Origin: JAIBJP01 sp036506175
GTDB lineage: Bacteria > Actinomycetota > Thermoleophilia > Gaiellales > Gaiellaceae
Assembly (NCBI GenBank): GCA_036506175.1
Contig: DASXSE010000057.1
Span: forward strand, 1-31,193
Direction: 5' to 3'
Length of the DNA stretch: 31,193 nucleotides
The position numbers and the translations under genes are program-made. Shown here piece after piece: positions 6,894 through 14,327 of the stretch (the stretch's first letter is position 1; every line of letters starts with the position of its first letter). The notes under the pieces are model-generated. The model did not search any database and was not told where the DNA came from. It worked only from the letters and a program-made list of their open reading frames with translations.

Positions 6894-9490
6894 GAGCGCA
6901 GCCTCTCGCCGTCGGGATCGAAGAAGGGACGCAGGCGCACGAACGCCTTGTCGAAGCCGCCGTCGATCGTGACGAAGAATTGTGCTCCGTCGTGAGCAAT
7001 CTCCGGCGGCACCCAGGCCATCCCGATCACCTTGCGCAGCTCGGGGCTCCAGCGGGCGCTCGTGACTCGCCCGACCGGGCGACGCTGGCTGAGGACGACC
7101 TGGCCGCCCTCCGGCGGCACGCGGCCGTTCTCCATCTCGAAACCGACGAGCAGCTCGCGCGGGCCGCGCGCCTGCGCGTACTCGAGCGCCGATTTGCCGA
7201 CGAAATCATCCTTGTCGAGCTTGACGATCCACGGCATGTTCGCGTCGATGACGTTCGACTCGGAGTCCGTGTCCTGCCCGACGAGGATGTGCATCTTCTC
7301 CAGCCGCAGGACGCGCTGCGGCTCGAGCCCGAACGGACGGATGCCGAGATCCGCGCCTCGCTCCAGGATCGTGTCCCAGAGGTACTCGCCGTACGGGCTC
7401 GCGAAATGGATCTCGTAGCCGAGCTCGCCGACGAATCCGATCCGCAAGATGAGACTGGGGATGCCAGCCACGCGCGCGTGCTTGGCGTCCAAATACGAGA
7501 GCGCCTCGTTGGAGACGTCGAGATCCGTAAGCCTTTGCATGAGGTCGCGGGCGCGTGGCCCGGCGACGTTCACCGCGGCGAGGGCGCCGGTCACGTCGAC
7601 GATCTGGGCGTCCATGCCCCAGACGGCGTTCCACCACTCGAACCACTCGACCACCGCACCGGCGCCGGTAGAGGTGGTCGTCACGTAGTAGGAGTCGTCA
7701 GCGAGCCTGGCGATCGTGCCGTCATCCATGATCCGCCCCGCATCGGTGTTGAGGACGCCGTAGCGGATGCGGCCCGTCTTCATGTCGCCGAAGCGGTTGG
7801 GATAGAGCCGTTCGAGGAACTCGGCCGCCTCGGAGCCGACGATGAGCAGCTTGCCGAGGGTGGAGACGTCGATCACGCCGACAGCGCCGTGGACCGACTG
7901 CACTTCACCCTCGATGTCGCCGTACGAGTACGGCCGGCGCCAGGTGCCCGTCCACATCATCCGCGCGCCGAGCTCCTTGTGACGGTGGTGGATGGACGTG
8001 CGCTGAGCCGGCTCGTGCGGGCGGCCCGCGAGGACGCCGAGCGTCACCGGGCCCCATGGCGGCCGCGCCGTCGTTGTCCCGATCGAGCTCGCGTCTGACT
8101 CGTTCTCGCGCGCGTACACGCGAATGGAGGGGAGGTGGCAGAGACGGCCCTGGCAGGGGCCCATCGTCACGGTCGTGTAGCGCTTGGCGAGCTCGATGGA
8201 GTCGAATCCCTCCGAGATCGCGCGCTTCAGGTCCTTGTCGGTGACGTCCTCACAGACGCAGACGAAGCACTTGCCCTGGCCCGAGGCTCCGTTGTACGTG
8301 GCGGCCGGGATCGCCGCGCCGATTCCTTCCCCGGTCACGGACCCGACCGCTTCGATTCCGTCGGGGATCTCCGTGGGGACGAAGACGCCTGTCGAGTCGT
8401 CGTACTCGACTCGTGCGCCCGCCTGGGCTAGCAGCGAGTAGGCAGGCTGCCGGCCGCCGGACATGACCAGGAGATCGCACGCGACACGGCGGCCGTCGAT
8501 CTCGACCGAGCGGAGAATGCCCTTGCGGCCTTTGGCGACGATCTCGCGGATGCGCTCACGCCGCAGGTCATAGACACCGCAAATCTCGACGCCCGCCTTC
8601 CTCAGGAGCTGCGCGGACTCGCGACCGGTCTCGTCGGCGGTGATGACCACGGCACGCTTGCCGGGCCGGATAGCCCAGTCCTCGACGAGTCGTCGCACGC
8701 TCTCCGGGAGCATGATTCCGACGAGGTCGTTGCCGGGGAAGGCGAGGGGCTGCTCGACCGATCCGGTGGCCACGACGATCGTCTCGGCCCGGTAGCGGTA
8801 GAGGACGTTTCCCCCGTCAACGGGGACGAGGCCGCCTTCCCAGATGCCGAGCGCCCGCCCCGGGGCGACGACATCGGCACCTTCAACCGGAGCGACGTCG
8901 CTGTTCTCGTCGACGAGCACGACTTGGCGTCCCTGCCCTGCGAGCTCTTTGGCGCGCGCGATTCCCGCCTCGCTCGCCCCCACGACGAGGGCTTCGGCGC
9001 GCCGGTGCTCAACGTCGTAGCGCCCCCTGCGCGCCCCGTGCTTGTCGATCCGTCCGAGACCGGCGACGTTGCGAAGGAACTTCTCGTACAGCGGCCACGC
9101 GCGCCGTGGCCGGATCATCGTCCGGTAGTAGAAGCCGACAGGCGTGAACGGCCCGCCGAATTTGTCGGTGACCGCGAGCAGATCGCGGTCGAGAGAGCCC
9201 CAGACGTTCTGGGGTTGGACGTTGGCGCCGTCGCGAACGGGCTCGGCGCATACGCGCACGTTCGGGATGCCGTCGACGGTCATCATGCAGTTGGGGCAAG
9301 CCCCCGAACAGCAGAGGAGCCCGCGCGGGCGGTGGTACTTGAAGCTGCGCGAGAAGATGCGCTGCCCGCCGGCGAAGAGTGCCGATCCGAACGTGTCGCC
9401 CTGGAAAGCGCGGACCGGCTTCCCGCAGAACATGAAAGTGACTTCCTGCGCCCGGTCGAGGCGTTCACCGGGCTGGGGCGGGAGCCTCAT
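6890..9490 (-). CDS. mgdC: N-methylglutamate dehydrogenase subunit C (sarcosine oxidase alpha-like; Fer2, FAD/NAD, BFD and GcvT domains)
   Basis: This 866-residue multidomain subunit resembles SoxA. Domains in order are a ferredoxin-like domain (about 15-95) with C60-x4-C65-x2-C68-x12-C81, a Rossmann FAD/NAD domain (VVGASEAGIARA at 169-180 and a second dinucleotide fold around 280), a BFD-like [2Fe-2S] site (C411-x-C413...C446-x4-C451) and a GcvT-like folate-binding domain (about 510-860). The last should capture the released C1 unit as 5,10-methylene-THF. As I recall, classical sarcosine oxidase alpha subunits lack the N-terminal cysteines, so the intact set suggests electron transfer through an extra cluster, fitting a dehydrogenase rather than an oxidase. 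The ATG overlaps the mgdB stop (ATGA). Whether the acceptor is O2, ferredoxin or NAD cannot be told. Confidence 0.9.
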   Translation of the reverse strand: MRLPPQPGERLDRAQEVTFMFCGKPVRAFQGDTFGSALFAGGQRIFSRSFKYHRPRGLLCCSGACPNCMMTVDGIPNVRVCAEPVRDGANVQPQNVWGSLDRDLLAVTDKFGGPFTPVGFYYRTMIRPRRAWPLYEKFLRNVAGLGRIDKHGARRGRYDVEHRRAEALVVGASEAGIARAKELAGQGRQVVLVDENSDVAPVEGADVVAPGRALGIWEGGLVPVDGGNVLYRYRAETIVVATGSVEQPLAFPGNDLVGIMLPESVRRLVEDWAIRPGKRAVVITADETGRESAQLLRKAGVEICGVYDLRRERIREIVAKGRKGILRSVEIDGRRVACDLLVMSGGRQPAYSLLAQAGARVEYDDSTGVFVPTEIPDGIEAVGSVTGEGIGAAIPAATYNGASGQGKCFVCVCEDVTDKDLKRAISEGFDSIELAKRYTTVTMGPCQGRLCHLPSIRVYARENESDASSIGTTTARPPWGPVTLGVLAGRPHEPAQRTSIHHRHKELGARMMWTGTWRRPYSYGDIEGEVQSVHGAVGVIDVSTLGKLLIVGSEAAEFLERLYPNRFGDMKTGRIRYGVLNTDAGRIMDDGTIARLADDSYYVTTTSTGAGAVVEWFEWWNAVWGMDAQIVDVTGALAAVNVAGPRARDLMQRLTDLDVSNEALSYLDAKHARVAGIPSLILRIGFVGELGYEIHFASPYGEYLWDTILERGADLGIRPFGLEPQRVLRLEKMHILVGQDTDSESNVIDANMPWIVKLDKDDFVGKSALEYAQARGPRELLVGFEMENGRVPPEGGQVVLSQRRPVGRVTSARWSPELRKVIGMAWVPPEIAHDGAQFFVTIDGGFDKAFVRLRPFFDPDGERLRS

Positions 9491-9801
9491 ACGGCAGGCA
9501 TGTCCGGCGTCTCGGTCACTTCATGTGCCGCGATTCCTTCGCGCGGAGCGGACTCGGGGATCTCGACGCGCAGGACCTCGTTCGTCCGGGTGTCGCGCTC
9601 GGCCTGGAACCAGATCTCGCAGCCCAACCGGTGATACCACCACTCCCTCTGCACGCCGGCGACGTTACGCCTGAAGTAGACGTACGACGTCAGTTCGCGC
9701 AGCGTCGGATCGCGCTTCGGCCTCACGGTGACCTCGCCGGCGCAAGTGAATTCGTTCACGTCGCGAGGGCCGCAGTTGGGGCATGGGAGGAGAAACGACA
9801 C
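9487..9801 (-). CDS. mgdB: N-methylglutamate dehydrogenase subunit B (sarcosine oxidase delta-like, zinc-binding)
   Basis: This 104-residue SoxD-family subunit starts at GTG 9801, ten bases after the mgsC stop. CPNCG near residues 7-11 and HRLGC near 57-61 supply the three cysteines and one histidine that bind zinc in sarcosine oxidase delta. The internal stretch YVYFRRNVAGVQREWWYHRLGC is very typical of the family. In the tetramer the delta subunit is structural, bridging alpha and beta. The stop overlaps the mgdC start as ATGA, so the four mgd genes run B-C-D-A in one translationally coupled array instead of the usual beta-delta-alpha-gamma order of sox operons. Confidence 0.9.
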   Translation of the reverse strand: MSFLLPCPNCGPRDVNEFTCAGEVTVRPKRDPTLRELTSYVYFRRNVAGVQREWWYHRLGCEIWFQAERDTRTNEVLRVEIPESAPREGIAAHEVTETPDMPAV

Positions 9802-9811
9802 CGCTCGTAGG

Positions 9812-11143
9812 CTAACGCCCGCCGTCGGCCCCCGGGATCCAATCGGTCCCCGCCAGCGGCACTCGCGCCATCGCTGCAGCCTCGACCGTCAGCGCAACGA
9901 GATCCTCGGGCTCGAGGTTGTGCACGTGGGACTTCCCGCACGCGCGCGCGAGGGTTTGCGTCTCCAGCGTCAGCACACGGAGGTAGTTCGCGATCTTCCG
10001 CCCGCCCACGACTGGATCGAAGCGGGCCGCCAGCCCGTCCTCCTGAGTGGAGATGCCTGCCGGGTCGCGGCCGGCTTGCCAGTCGTCGTAGAAGCCGGCG
10101 GCGCTCCCGATCTTGCGGTAGTCCTCGTCGAGCTCAGGGCTGTTGTCGCCCATGGCGATGAGTGCGGCGGTGCCGATCGACGCCGCGTCCGCGCCGAGCG
10201 CGAGAGCCTTCGCTACGTCCGCGCCGGTTCGGATTCCTCCGGAGACGATGAGCTGCACCTTCCGATGCATGTCCATCTCCTGCAAGGCCTGTACAGCCAG
10301 GGGCACGGCCGGAAGCGTCGGGATGCCGACGTGCTCGATGAAAACGTCCTGGGTTGCGGCGGTGCCGCCCTGCATCCCGTCGAGCACGATGACGTCGGCG
10401 CCGGCTTTGACCGCGAGCTGCACGTCGTAGTAGGTCCGGGTTGCGCCGATCTTGACGAAGATCGGCTTCTCCCAGTCCGTGATCTCGCGGAGCTCGCCAA
10501 TCTTGATCTCGAGGTCGTCGGGACCAGTCCAGTCGGGGTGCCGACAGGCGCTCCGCTGGTCGATCCCCGTGGGGAGATCGCGCATCTCGGCGACACGGTC
10601 GGAAATCTTGTGGCCGAGGAGCATCCCGCCCCCGCCCGGCTTCGCGCCCTGCCCAACGACGACCTCGACGGCGTCCGCCTTGCGGAGGTCATCGGGATTC
10701 ATCCCGTAACGGGACGGAAGGAGCTGGTAGACGAGGATCTTCGAGTGCTCGCGCTCCTCGGGCGTCATGCCGCCGTCGCCGGTGGTCGTAGACGTTCCGA
10801 CCTCGCTCGCGCCACGCCCCAAGGCTTCCTTCGCCGGCGCCGAGAGCGCTCCGAAGCTCATCCCGGCGATCGTTACGGGGATCTTCAGCTCGAGCGGCTT
10901 CTTCGCGAAGCGCGTCCCGAGGGTGACGTCGGTGTCACAGCGTTCTCGGTAGCCCTCGAGGGGGTAGCGAGAGATGCTCGCGCCGAGGAAGAGGAGGTCG
11001 TCGAAGTGGGGGAGACGGCGCTTGGCGCCGAAGCCGCGGATGTCGTAGATCCCTTCGCGCGCGGCCCGCTGGATCTCGGCGATGACGTTGCGGTCGTAGA
11101 GGTAGGACTCGCGCAGGTTCCAGTGAGTCTCGGTTGTAGCCAT
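9812..11143 (-). CDS. mgsC: N-methylglutamate synthase subunit C (glutamate synthase FMN-binding domain protein)
   Basis: The gene encodes 443 residues with the glutamate synthase (GltS) FMN domain as a stand-alone protein. Typical stretches are IPVTIAGMSFGALS, then the glycine-rich VVVGQGAKPGGGGMLLG (near 175) and the barrel's DGMQGGTAATQ and VSGGIRTGADVAKALALGADAASIGTAAL phosphate-binding region. Together with MgsA and MgsB it rebuilds a split glutamate synthase. In the N-methylglutamate pathway the complex moves methylamine from gamma-glutamylmethylamide to 2-oxoglutarate, giving N-methylglutamate. Its ATG overlaps the mgsB stop as TGATG. Alone it could be called a ferredoxin-type glutamate synthase or GlxD, but its place between gmaS/mgsAB and the mgd genes decides the assignment. 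Confidence 0.9.
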   Translation of the reverse strand: MATTETHWNLRESYLYDRNVIAEIQRAAREGIYDIRGFGAKRRLPHFDDLLFLGASISRYPLEGYRERCDTDVTLGTRFAKKPLELKIPVTIAGMSFGALSAPAKEALGRGASEVGTSTTTGDGGMTPEEREHSKILVYQLLPSRYGMNPDDLRKADAVEVVVGQGAKPGGGGMLLGHKISDRVAEMRDLPTGIDQRSACRHPDWTGPDDLEIKIGELREITDWEKPIFVKIGATRTYYDVQLAVKAGADVIVLDGMQGGTAATQDVFIEHVGIPTLPAVPLAVQALQEMDMHRKVQLIVSGGIRTGADVAKALALGADAASIGTAALIAMGDNSPELDEDYRKIGSAAGFYDDWQAGRDPAGISTQEDGLAARFDPVVGGRKIANYLRVLTLETQTLARACGKSHVHNLEPEDLVALTVEAAAMARVPLAGTDWIPGADGGR

Positions 11144-11865
11144 CAGTACGCTCCCGCGTTGTCGATGTGGAAGTTGTAGAGACGCCGCGCCGAGCCGTAG
11201 CGGCGAAACTCGGAGGGCTCCACGTCGTCGATCCCCGCCTGCGCGAGGAGGTCTGCCACCTCCGCGCGGTGCTCGTCCTCGAGCTCCTTCTCGACGCAGT
11301 CAGCGCCGAGACCAGCGACCTCGCCGCGCACGTAGATGCGAGCCTCGTAAATCGAGTCGCCGAGGGCCTCGCCCGCGTCTCCGCACACGACGAGCCGGCC
11401 GGTCTGCGCCATGAAGCCGCTCAGGTGACCGACTGAGCCCCTGACGACGATGTCGATGCCCTTCATGGAGATGCCGCAGCGCGCGGAGGCGTCGCCATGG
11501 ACGACGAGCAGGCCGCCGTGCCCGCTCGCGCCCGCGGACTGGCTCACGTTTCCGTCGATCGAAACGGTGCCGGACATCATGTTCTCCCCGAGCCCCGTGC
11601 TCGCGTTCCCGTGCACGCGCACGGTCGCGAGCTTGCTCATGCCTGCGCAGTAGTAGCCGACGTGGCCTTCGATCTCGACTTCGACGGCCGCGTCGATGCC
11701 GGCCGCGACCGCGTGGGCGCCGTTTGGATTGAGGACGCGCCAGCGGCGCGGGCCGGGCGCCCCGTTCGCAAGCTCGTGGAGGCGTTGGTTGAGCTCGCGG
11801 AGCGGGGTGACCGCCAGGTCGACGACCTCGACGGCGGTCTCGGTGGCGGCCTCGGCCACTGTCAC
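11143..11865 (-). CDS. mgsB: N-methylglutamate synthase subunit B (GXGXG beta-helix protein)
   Basis: The gene encodes 240 residues from GTG 11865, one base after the mgsA stop (TGA-G-GTG) with AGAAGG upstream. GTG 11859 is an alternative start. The open frame extends to 12201, but that is antisense noise over mgsA. The protein consists mainly of a right-handed beta-helix of the glutamate synthase GXGXG type, with repeated turns such as GYYCAGMSKL, GLGENMMSGTVSIDGN, GHGGLLVVHGDAS and GFMAQTGRLVVCGDAG. In glutamate synthase this domain is structural, holding the amidotransferase and FMN domains together around the ammonia tunnel. Here it should similarly guide methylamine between MgsA and MgsC. 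Confidence 0.88.
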   Translation of the reverse strand: MTVAEAATETAVEVVDLAVTPLRELNQRLHELANGAPGPRRWRVLNPNGAHAVAAGIDAAVEVEIEGHVGYYCAGMSKLATVRVHGNASTGLGENMMSGTVSIDGNVSQSAGASGHGGLLVVHGDASARCGISMKGIDIVVRGSVGHLSGFMAQTGRLVVCGDAGEALGDSIYEARIYVRGEVAGLGADCVEKELEDEHRAEVADLLAQAGIDDVEPSEFRRYGSARRLYNFHIDNAGAY

Positions 11866-11866
11866 C

Positions 11867-12772
11867 TCAAACCTTCTGCCGCTCCCAGGCGTAGACGACG
11901 CCCGGAGCGGGCTCCCATGCGCGCGCCTCGGCAGCCCCTGGAAGGACGGCGATCGCCCGCCATTCCGACGCCATCGCCACCCAGTCGTCCGTCTCCGCGA
12001 GCACCGCGGGCTTGCAGGCGATGGGATCGCGCAGGACGGCGAAGCCGTCGGCGGTTCCGACGAGGAAGGTGTAGAAACCGTCGAGGTCGTCGAGGCAGCC
12101 CTCGAGAGCCTCCTCCAGCGATGACCCCTCCCGCAGGCGCCAGGCCAGGTAGCCCGCGGCCACTTCGGTGTCGTTCTCGGTCTGGAACTCGATGCCCTCA
12201 CGCCTCAGGCGCTCGCGGAGGCGGTTGTGGTTGGACAGCGACCCGTTGTGAACGAGGCATACGTCGAGGCCCGTCGAGAAAGGATGCGACCCTTCGGTCG
12301 TCACCTTGCTCTCCGTCGCCATGCGAGTGTGGCCGAGGGCGTGGCTTCCGTGGAAGTCGCCGAGTGCGTATTGGCCCACGAAATCTTTCGGTAGCCCGGT
12401 CTCTTTGTAGATCTCGATCGTCTGACCCGCGCTCATGACACGAAGCGCGGGATGCGTCTTGCGGATCCAAGCCTCGGCGTCCTCGGCCTCCGCCTCGACC
12501 ACGAACACAGCGTGATTCGCCCGCACCTCCGGGTCGGGTGATCCGCCGAAGGCATTGCCGAATTCGGCGGCGAGCGCATCCCAGTCCTCGAGCGGATCGG
12601 CGGAGAAGAGCGTCAGCTTGCTCGAGCCGGGCGGAGCCGGATCACGGTAGATCGCGACGCCGGCGCTGTCCGGCCCGCGGTCGTTCATCTGCGCGAGCAT
12701 CGCGGCGAGGTGCTCGCCGAGGGACTCCTCGATCTCAGGCGACTTGCTGAAAAGTCCGACGATCCCACACAT
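11867..12772 (-). CDS. mgsA: N-methylglutamate synthase subunit A (class II glutamine amidotransferase)
   Basis: This 301-residue class II (Ntn) amidotransferase starts MCGIVGLFSK, so Cys2 becomes the N-terminal nucleophile after methionine removal. Other marks are MNDRGPDSAGVAIY, LGHTRMATES (near 150) and VHNGSLSNHNRLRERLRREG (near 173-195), as in PurF and GltB amidotransferase domains. In this pathway it would hydrolyse the gamma-amide of gamma-glutamylmethylamide instead of glutamine and release methylamine into the complex. The start ATG lies in GAGGACATATGTG, so the ribosome binding site (GAGGA) is close. The same bases can pair with a sequence just after gmaS. The 91-base gap to gmaS is one of the larger gaps between the methylamine genes. 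Confidence 0.9.
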   Translation of the reverse strand: MCGIVGLFSKSPEIEESLGEHLAAMLAQMNDRGPDSAGVAIYRDPAPPGSSKLTLFSADPLEDWDALAAEFGNAFGGSPDPEVRANHAVFVVEAEAEDAEAWIRKTHPALRVMSAGQTIEIYKETGLPKDFVGQYALGDFHGSHALGHTRMATESKVTTEGSHPFSTGLDVCLVHNGSLSNHNRLRERLRREGIEFQTENDTEVAAGYLAWRLREGSSLEEALEGCLDDLDGFYTFLVGTADGFAVLRDPIACKPAVLAETDDWVAMASEWRAIAVLPGAAEARAWEPAPGVVYAWERQKV

Positions 12773-12861
12773 ATGTCCTCAATGTACATCCACGCAGAGG
12801 CCCAACGCTGATGGATTCACCGCTCTTCGCCTGACGGCTATGTAACTTCTCTACATATGTG
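12768..12861 (-). promoter_or_regulatory. Inverted repeat in the gmaS-mgsA spacer that could mask the mgsA start
   Basis: CACATATGT directly after the gmaS stop (plus coordinates 12853-12861) is complementary over nine bases to ACATATGTG at the mgsA start (12768-12776), which contains the mgsA ATG. A stem would enclose a 76-base loop and hide the start codon next to the GAGGA site. Ribosomes finishing gmaS could open it. Because ACATATGT is itself a palindrome, a DNA-binding site present in two copies is an equal alternative. Confidence 0.35.
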
Positions 12862-12863
12862 GC

Positions 12864-14237
12864 CTAGAACCGCGTCAGGTACTCCTTGATCTCCCAAGGC
12901 GTGACCTGCTCGTGGTACGAGGCCCACTCGTCGCGCTTCACGCGGATGAAGTAGTCGGCGTAGTCCTCGTCCCTCGCCCGCCCGAGCGCCTCGCGGATGA
13001 CGTCATCCTGCTCCAGCTCGCGGGTCGCATCGAGGAGGTTGGCGGGGAGAAGCTCGACGCCGCGCTTCCTCAGCTCGTCCTCCGACGTCGTGTACATGTT
13101 CCCCGAGTTCGGATCGCCGGGATCGAGCTTGTTCGCGATCCCGTCAAGGCCGGCCGCGAGGACGACCGTCGCTGCGAGATACGGGTTGCACGATCCGTCG
13201 ATCGTCCGGTCCTCGACCCGTCCCGGGCCGGGGATGCGAAGCATCTGCGTGCGGTTGTTGTAACCGTACGTCACGTAGACGGGCGCCCACGTCGCGCCGC
13301 TGGTCGGTGCCCCGACCTTGAGCCGCTTGTACGAGTTGACCGTCGGCGCGGTGACGGCGATGTACGCCTTCGCGTGCTTCTTCAGGCCACCGATGAAGTT
13401 GTAGGCGAGCTCCGAGAGCCCGAGTCCGCGAGGATCGTCCTCGTCGAGGAATAGGTTCGTGTCGCCGTCCCAGAGCGACATGTGGAAGTGACCGCCGTTG
13501 CCCGTCAGCGTGCTGAAGGGCTTCGGCATGAAGGTCGCGATCTTTCCGGCCTTCTCGGCGAGCGTGTGCACCATGTAGCGGAAGAAGATCGCCCGGTCGG
13601 CGCTCGTCAGCGCGTCGGAGAACTCGAAGTTCTGCTCGAACTGGCCGTTCGCGTCCTCATGGTCGTTCGCGTAGTTGCCCCAACCGAGCTCGTTGACGTA
13701 CCGGGAGACCGTCGCCAGGAACTCGTAGTTACGGGTGAGGCCGTTGAGGTCGTAGCACGGCTTCTCGAGCGTGTCGTACGCGTCGGCGAGCTCGATCGAG
13801 CCGTTCGTCTGCTGGACGAGGAAGTACTCGAGCTCCATGCCGAACATGAACTCGTACCCCTGCTGGCGCGCCTTCTCGAGCTGGCGCCGGAGGATCGTGC
13901 GCGGGTCATACGGCCACTCCTCGCCCTCGACGGTGACGTCGCAGGCGAAGCGGGCAAGCGTTCGCTCCCACGGAACCGGCGTGAAGCTGCGCAGGTCCGG
14001 CATCGCCGCGATGTCCGGATCGCTCGGTAGCTGGCCGATCTCTCCGGCGGCGAAACCGGCGAACCCGGCTCCCTCCTCGACGAGGGTGTCGAGGTTCTGC
14101 GCCGGCACGAGCTTCGCGCTGGGACGCGCATACATGTCCACGAACTGCGCGAAGTAGAACTGGACGCCGAGCTCCTCTGAGCGCGTGCGGATGTCCGCGA
14201 CGCTCGGAGCTGCGGTCGCTGCTGTCGTCGTGGCCAT
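12864..14237 (-). CDS. gmaS: Gamma-glutamylmethylamide synthetase (glutamine synthetase family, GMAS)
   Basis: The gene encodes 457 residues from ATG 14237, chosen because GGGAGGAGG (14242-14250) lies four bases upstream; the frame is open to 14264. GMAS joins methylamine to glutamate with ATP. Glutamine synthetase marks are FMFGMELEYFLV (metal-binding Glu residues), GQFEQNFEFSDALTSADRAIFFRYMV, the NGGHFHMSLWD histidine loop, the substrate loop around KVGAPTSGATWAP and RIPGPGRVEDRTIDGSCNPYLAATVVLAAGLDGI. The N-terminal FAQFVDMYARPSAKLVP and GAGFAGFAAG blocks are those of the GlnT/GMAS branch rather than of GlnA. It directly precedes mgsABC, which makes GMAS much more likely than an ammonia-assimilating enzyme. 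It is the first gene after the PucR-type regulator. Confidence 0.92.
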   Translation of the reverse strand: MATTTAATAAPSVADIRTRSEELGVQFYFAQFVDMYARPSAKLVPAQNLDTLVEEGAGFAGFAAGEIGQLPSDPDIAAMPDLRSFTPVPWERTLARFACDVTVEGEEWPYDPRTILRRQLEKARQQGYEFMFGMELEYFLVQQTNGSIELADAYDTLEKPCYDLNGLTRNYEFLATVSRYVNELGWGNYANDHEDANGQFEQNFEFSDALTSADRAIFFRYMVHTLAEKAGKIATFMPKPFSTLTGNGGHFHMSLWDGDTNLFLDEDDPRGLGLSELAYNFIGGLKKHAKAYIAVTAPTVNSYKRLKVGAPTSGATWAPVYVTYGYNNRTQMLRIPGPGRVEDRTIDGSCNPYLAATVVLAAGLDGIANKLDPGDPNSGNMYTTSEDELRKRGVELLPANLLDATRELEQDDVIREALGRARDEDYADYFIRVKRDEWASYHEQVTPWEIKEYLTRF

Positions 14238-14241
14238 AAGG

Positions 14242-14250
14242 CCTCCTCCC
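14242..14250 (-). promoter_or_regulatory. Strong ribosome binding site deciding the gmaS start
   Basis: GGGAGGAGG on the - strand, followed by CCTT and the ATG at 14237, is the strongest Shine-Dalgarno in the cluster. It excludes the longer start at 14264. Confidence 0.75.
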
Positions 14251-14302
14251 ACGGTCAGGGTCATGTCGAAGATATCGCGGTGAGAAAGGCGCGCCGATGG
14301 CG

Positions 14303-14322
14303 GCTTTCTACAACGGGAAAGC
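14303..14322. promoter_or_regulatory. Inverted repeat upstream of gmaS, candidate operator
   Basis: GCTTTC-TACAACGG-GAAAGC is a six-plus-six inverted repeat in the 90-base spacer between the PucR-type regulator and gmaS. A further AAAGGC lies at 14285-14290. No T tract follows on either strand, so an operator for the neighbouring regulator is more likely than a terminator. I could not recognise a convincing -35/-10 pair. Confidence 0.35.
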
Positions 14323-14327
14323 GGTGG

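Noticed and set aside
5176..9801. Plain sarcosine oxidase operon (soxBDAG)
   Set aside because: Homology alone would allow it, but the genes are fused in one coupled array with mgsABC and gmaS, and there is no glyA or other sarcosine/betaine gene nearby. N-methylglutamate dehydrogenase is the better reading, though not proven.
9812..12772. Split glutamate synthase or GlxBCD for ammonia assimilation
   Set aside because: The domain set is the same, but the neighbours gmaS and mgd indicate N-methylglutamate synthase.
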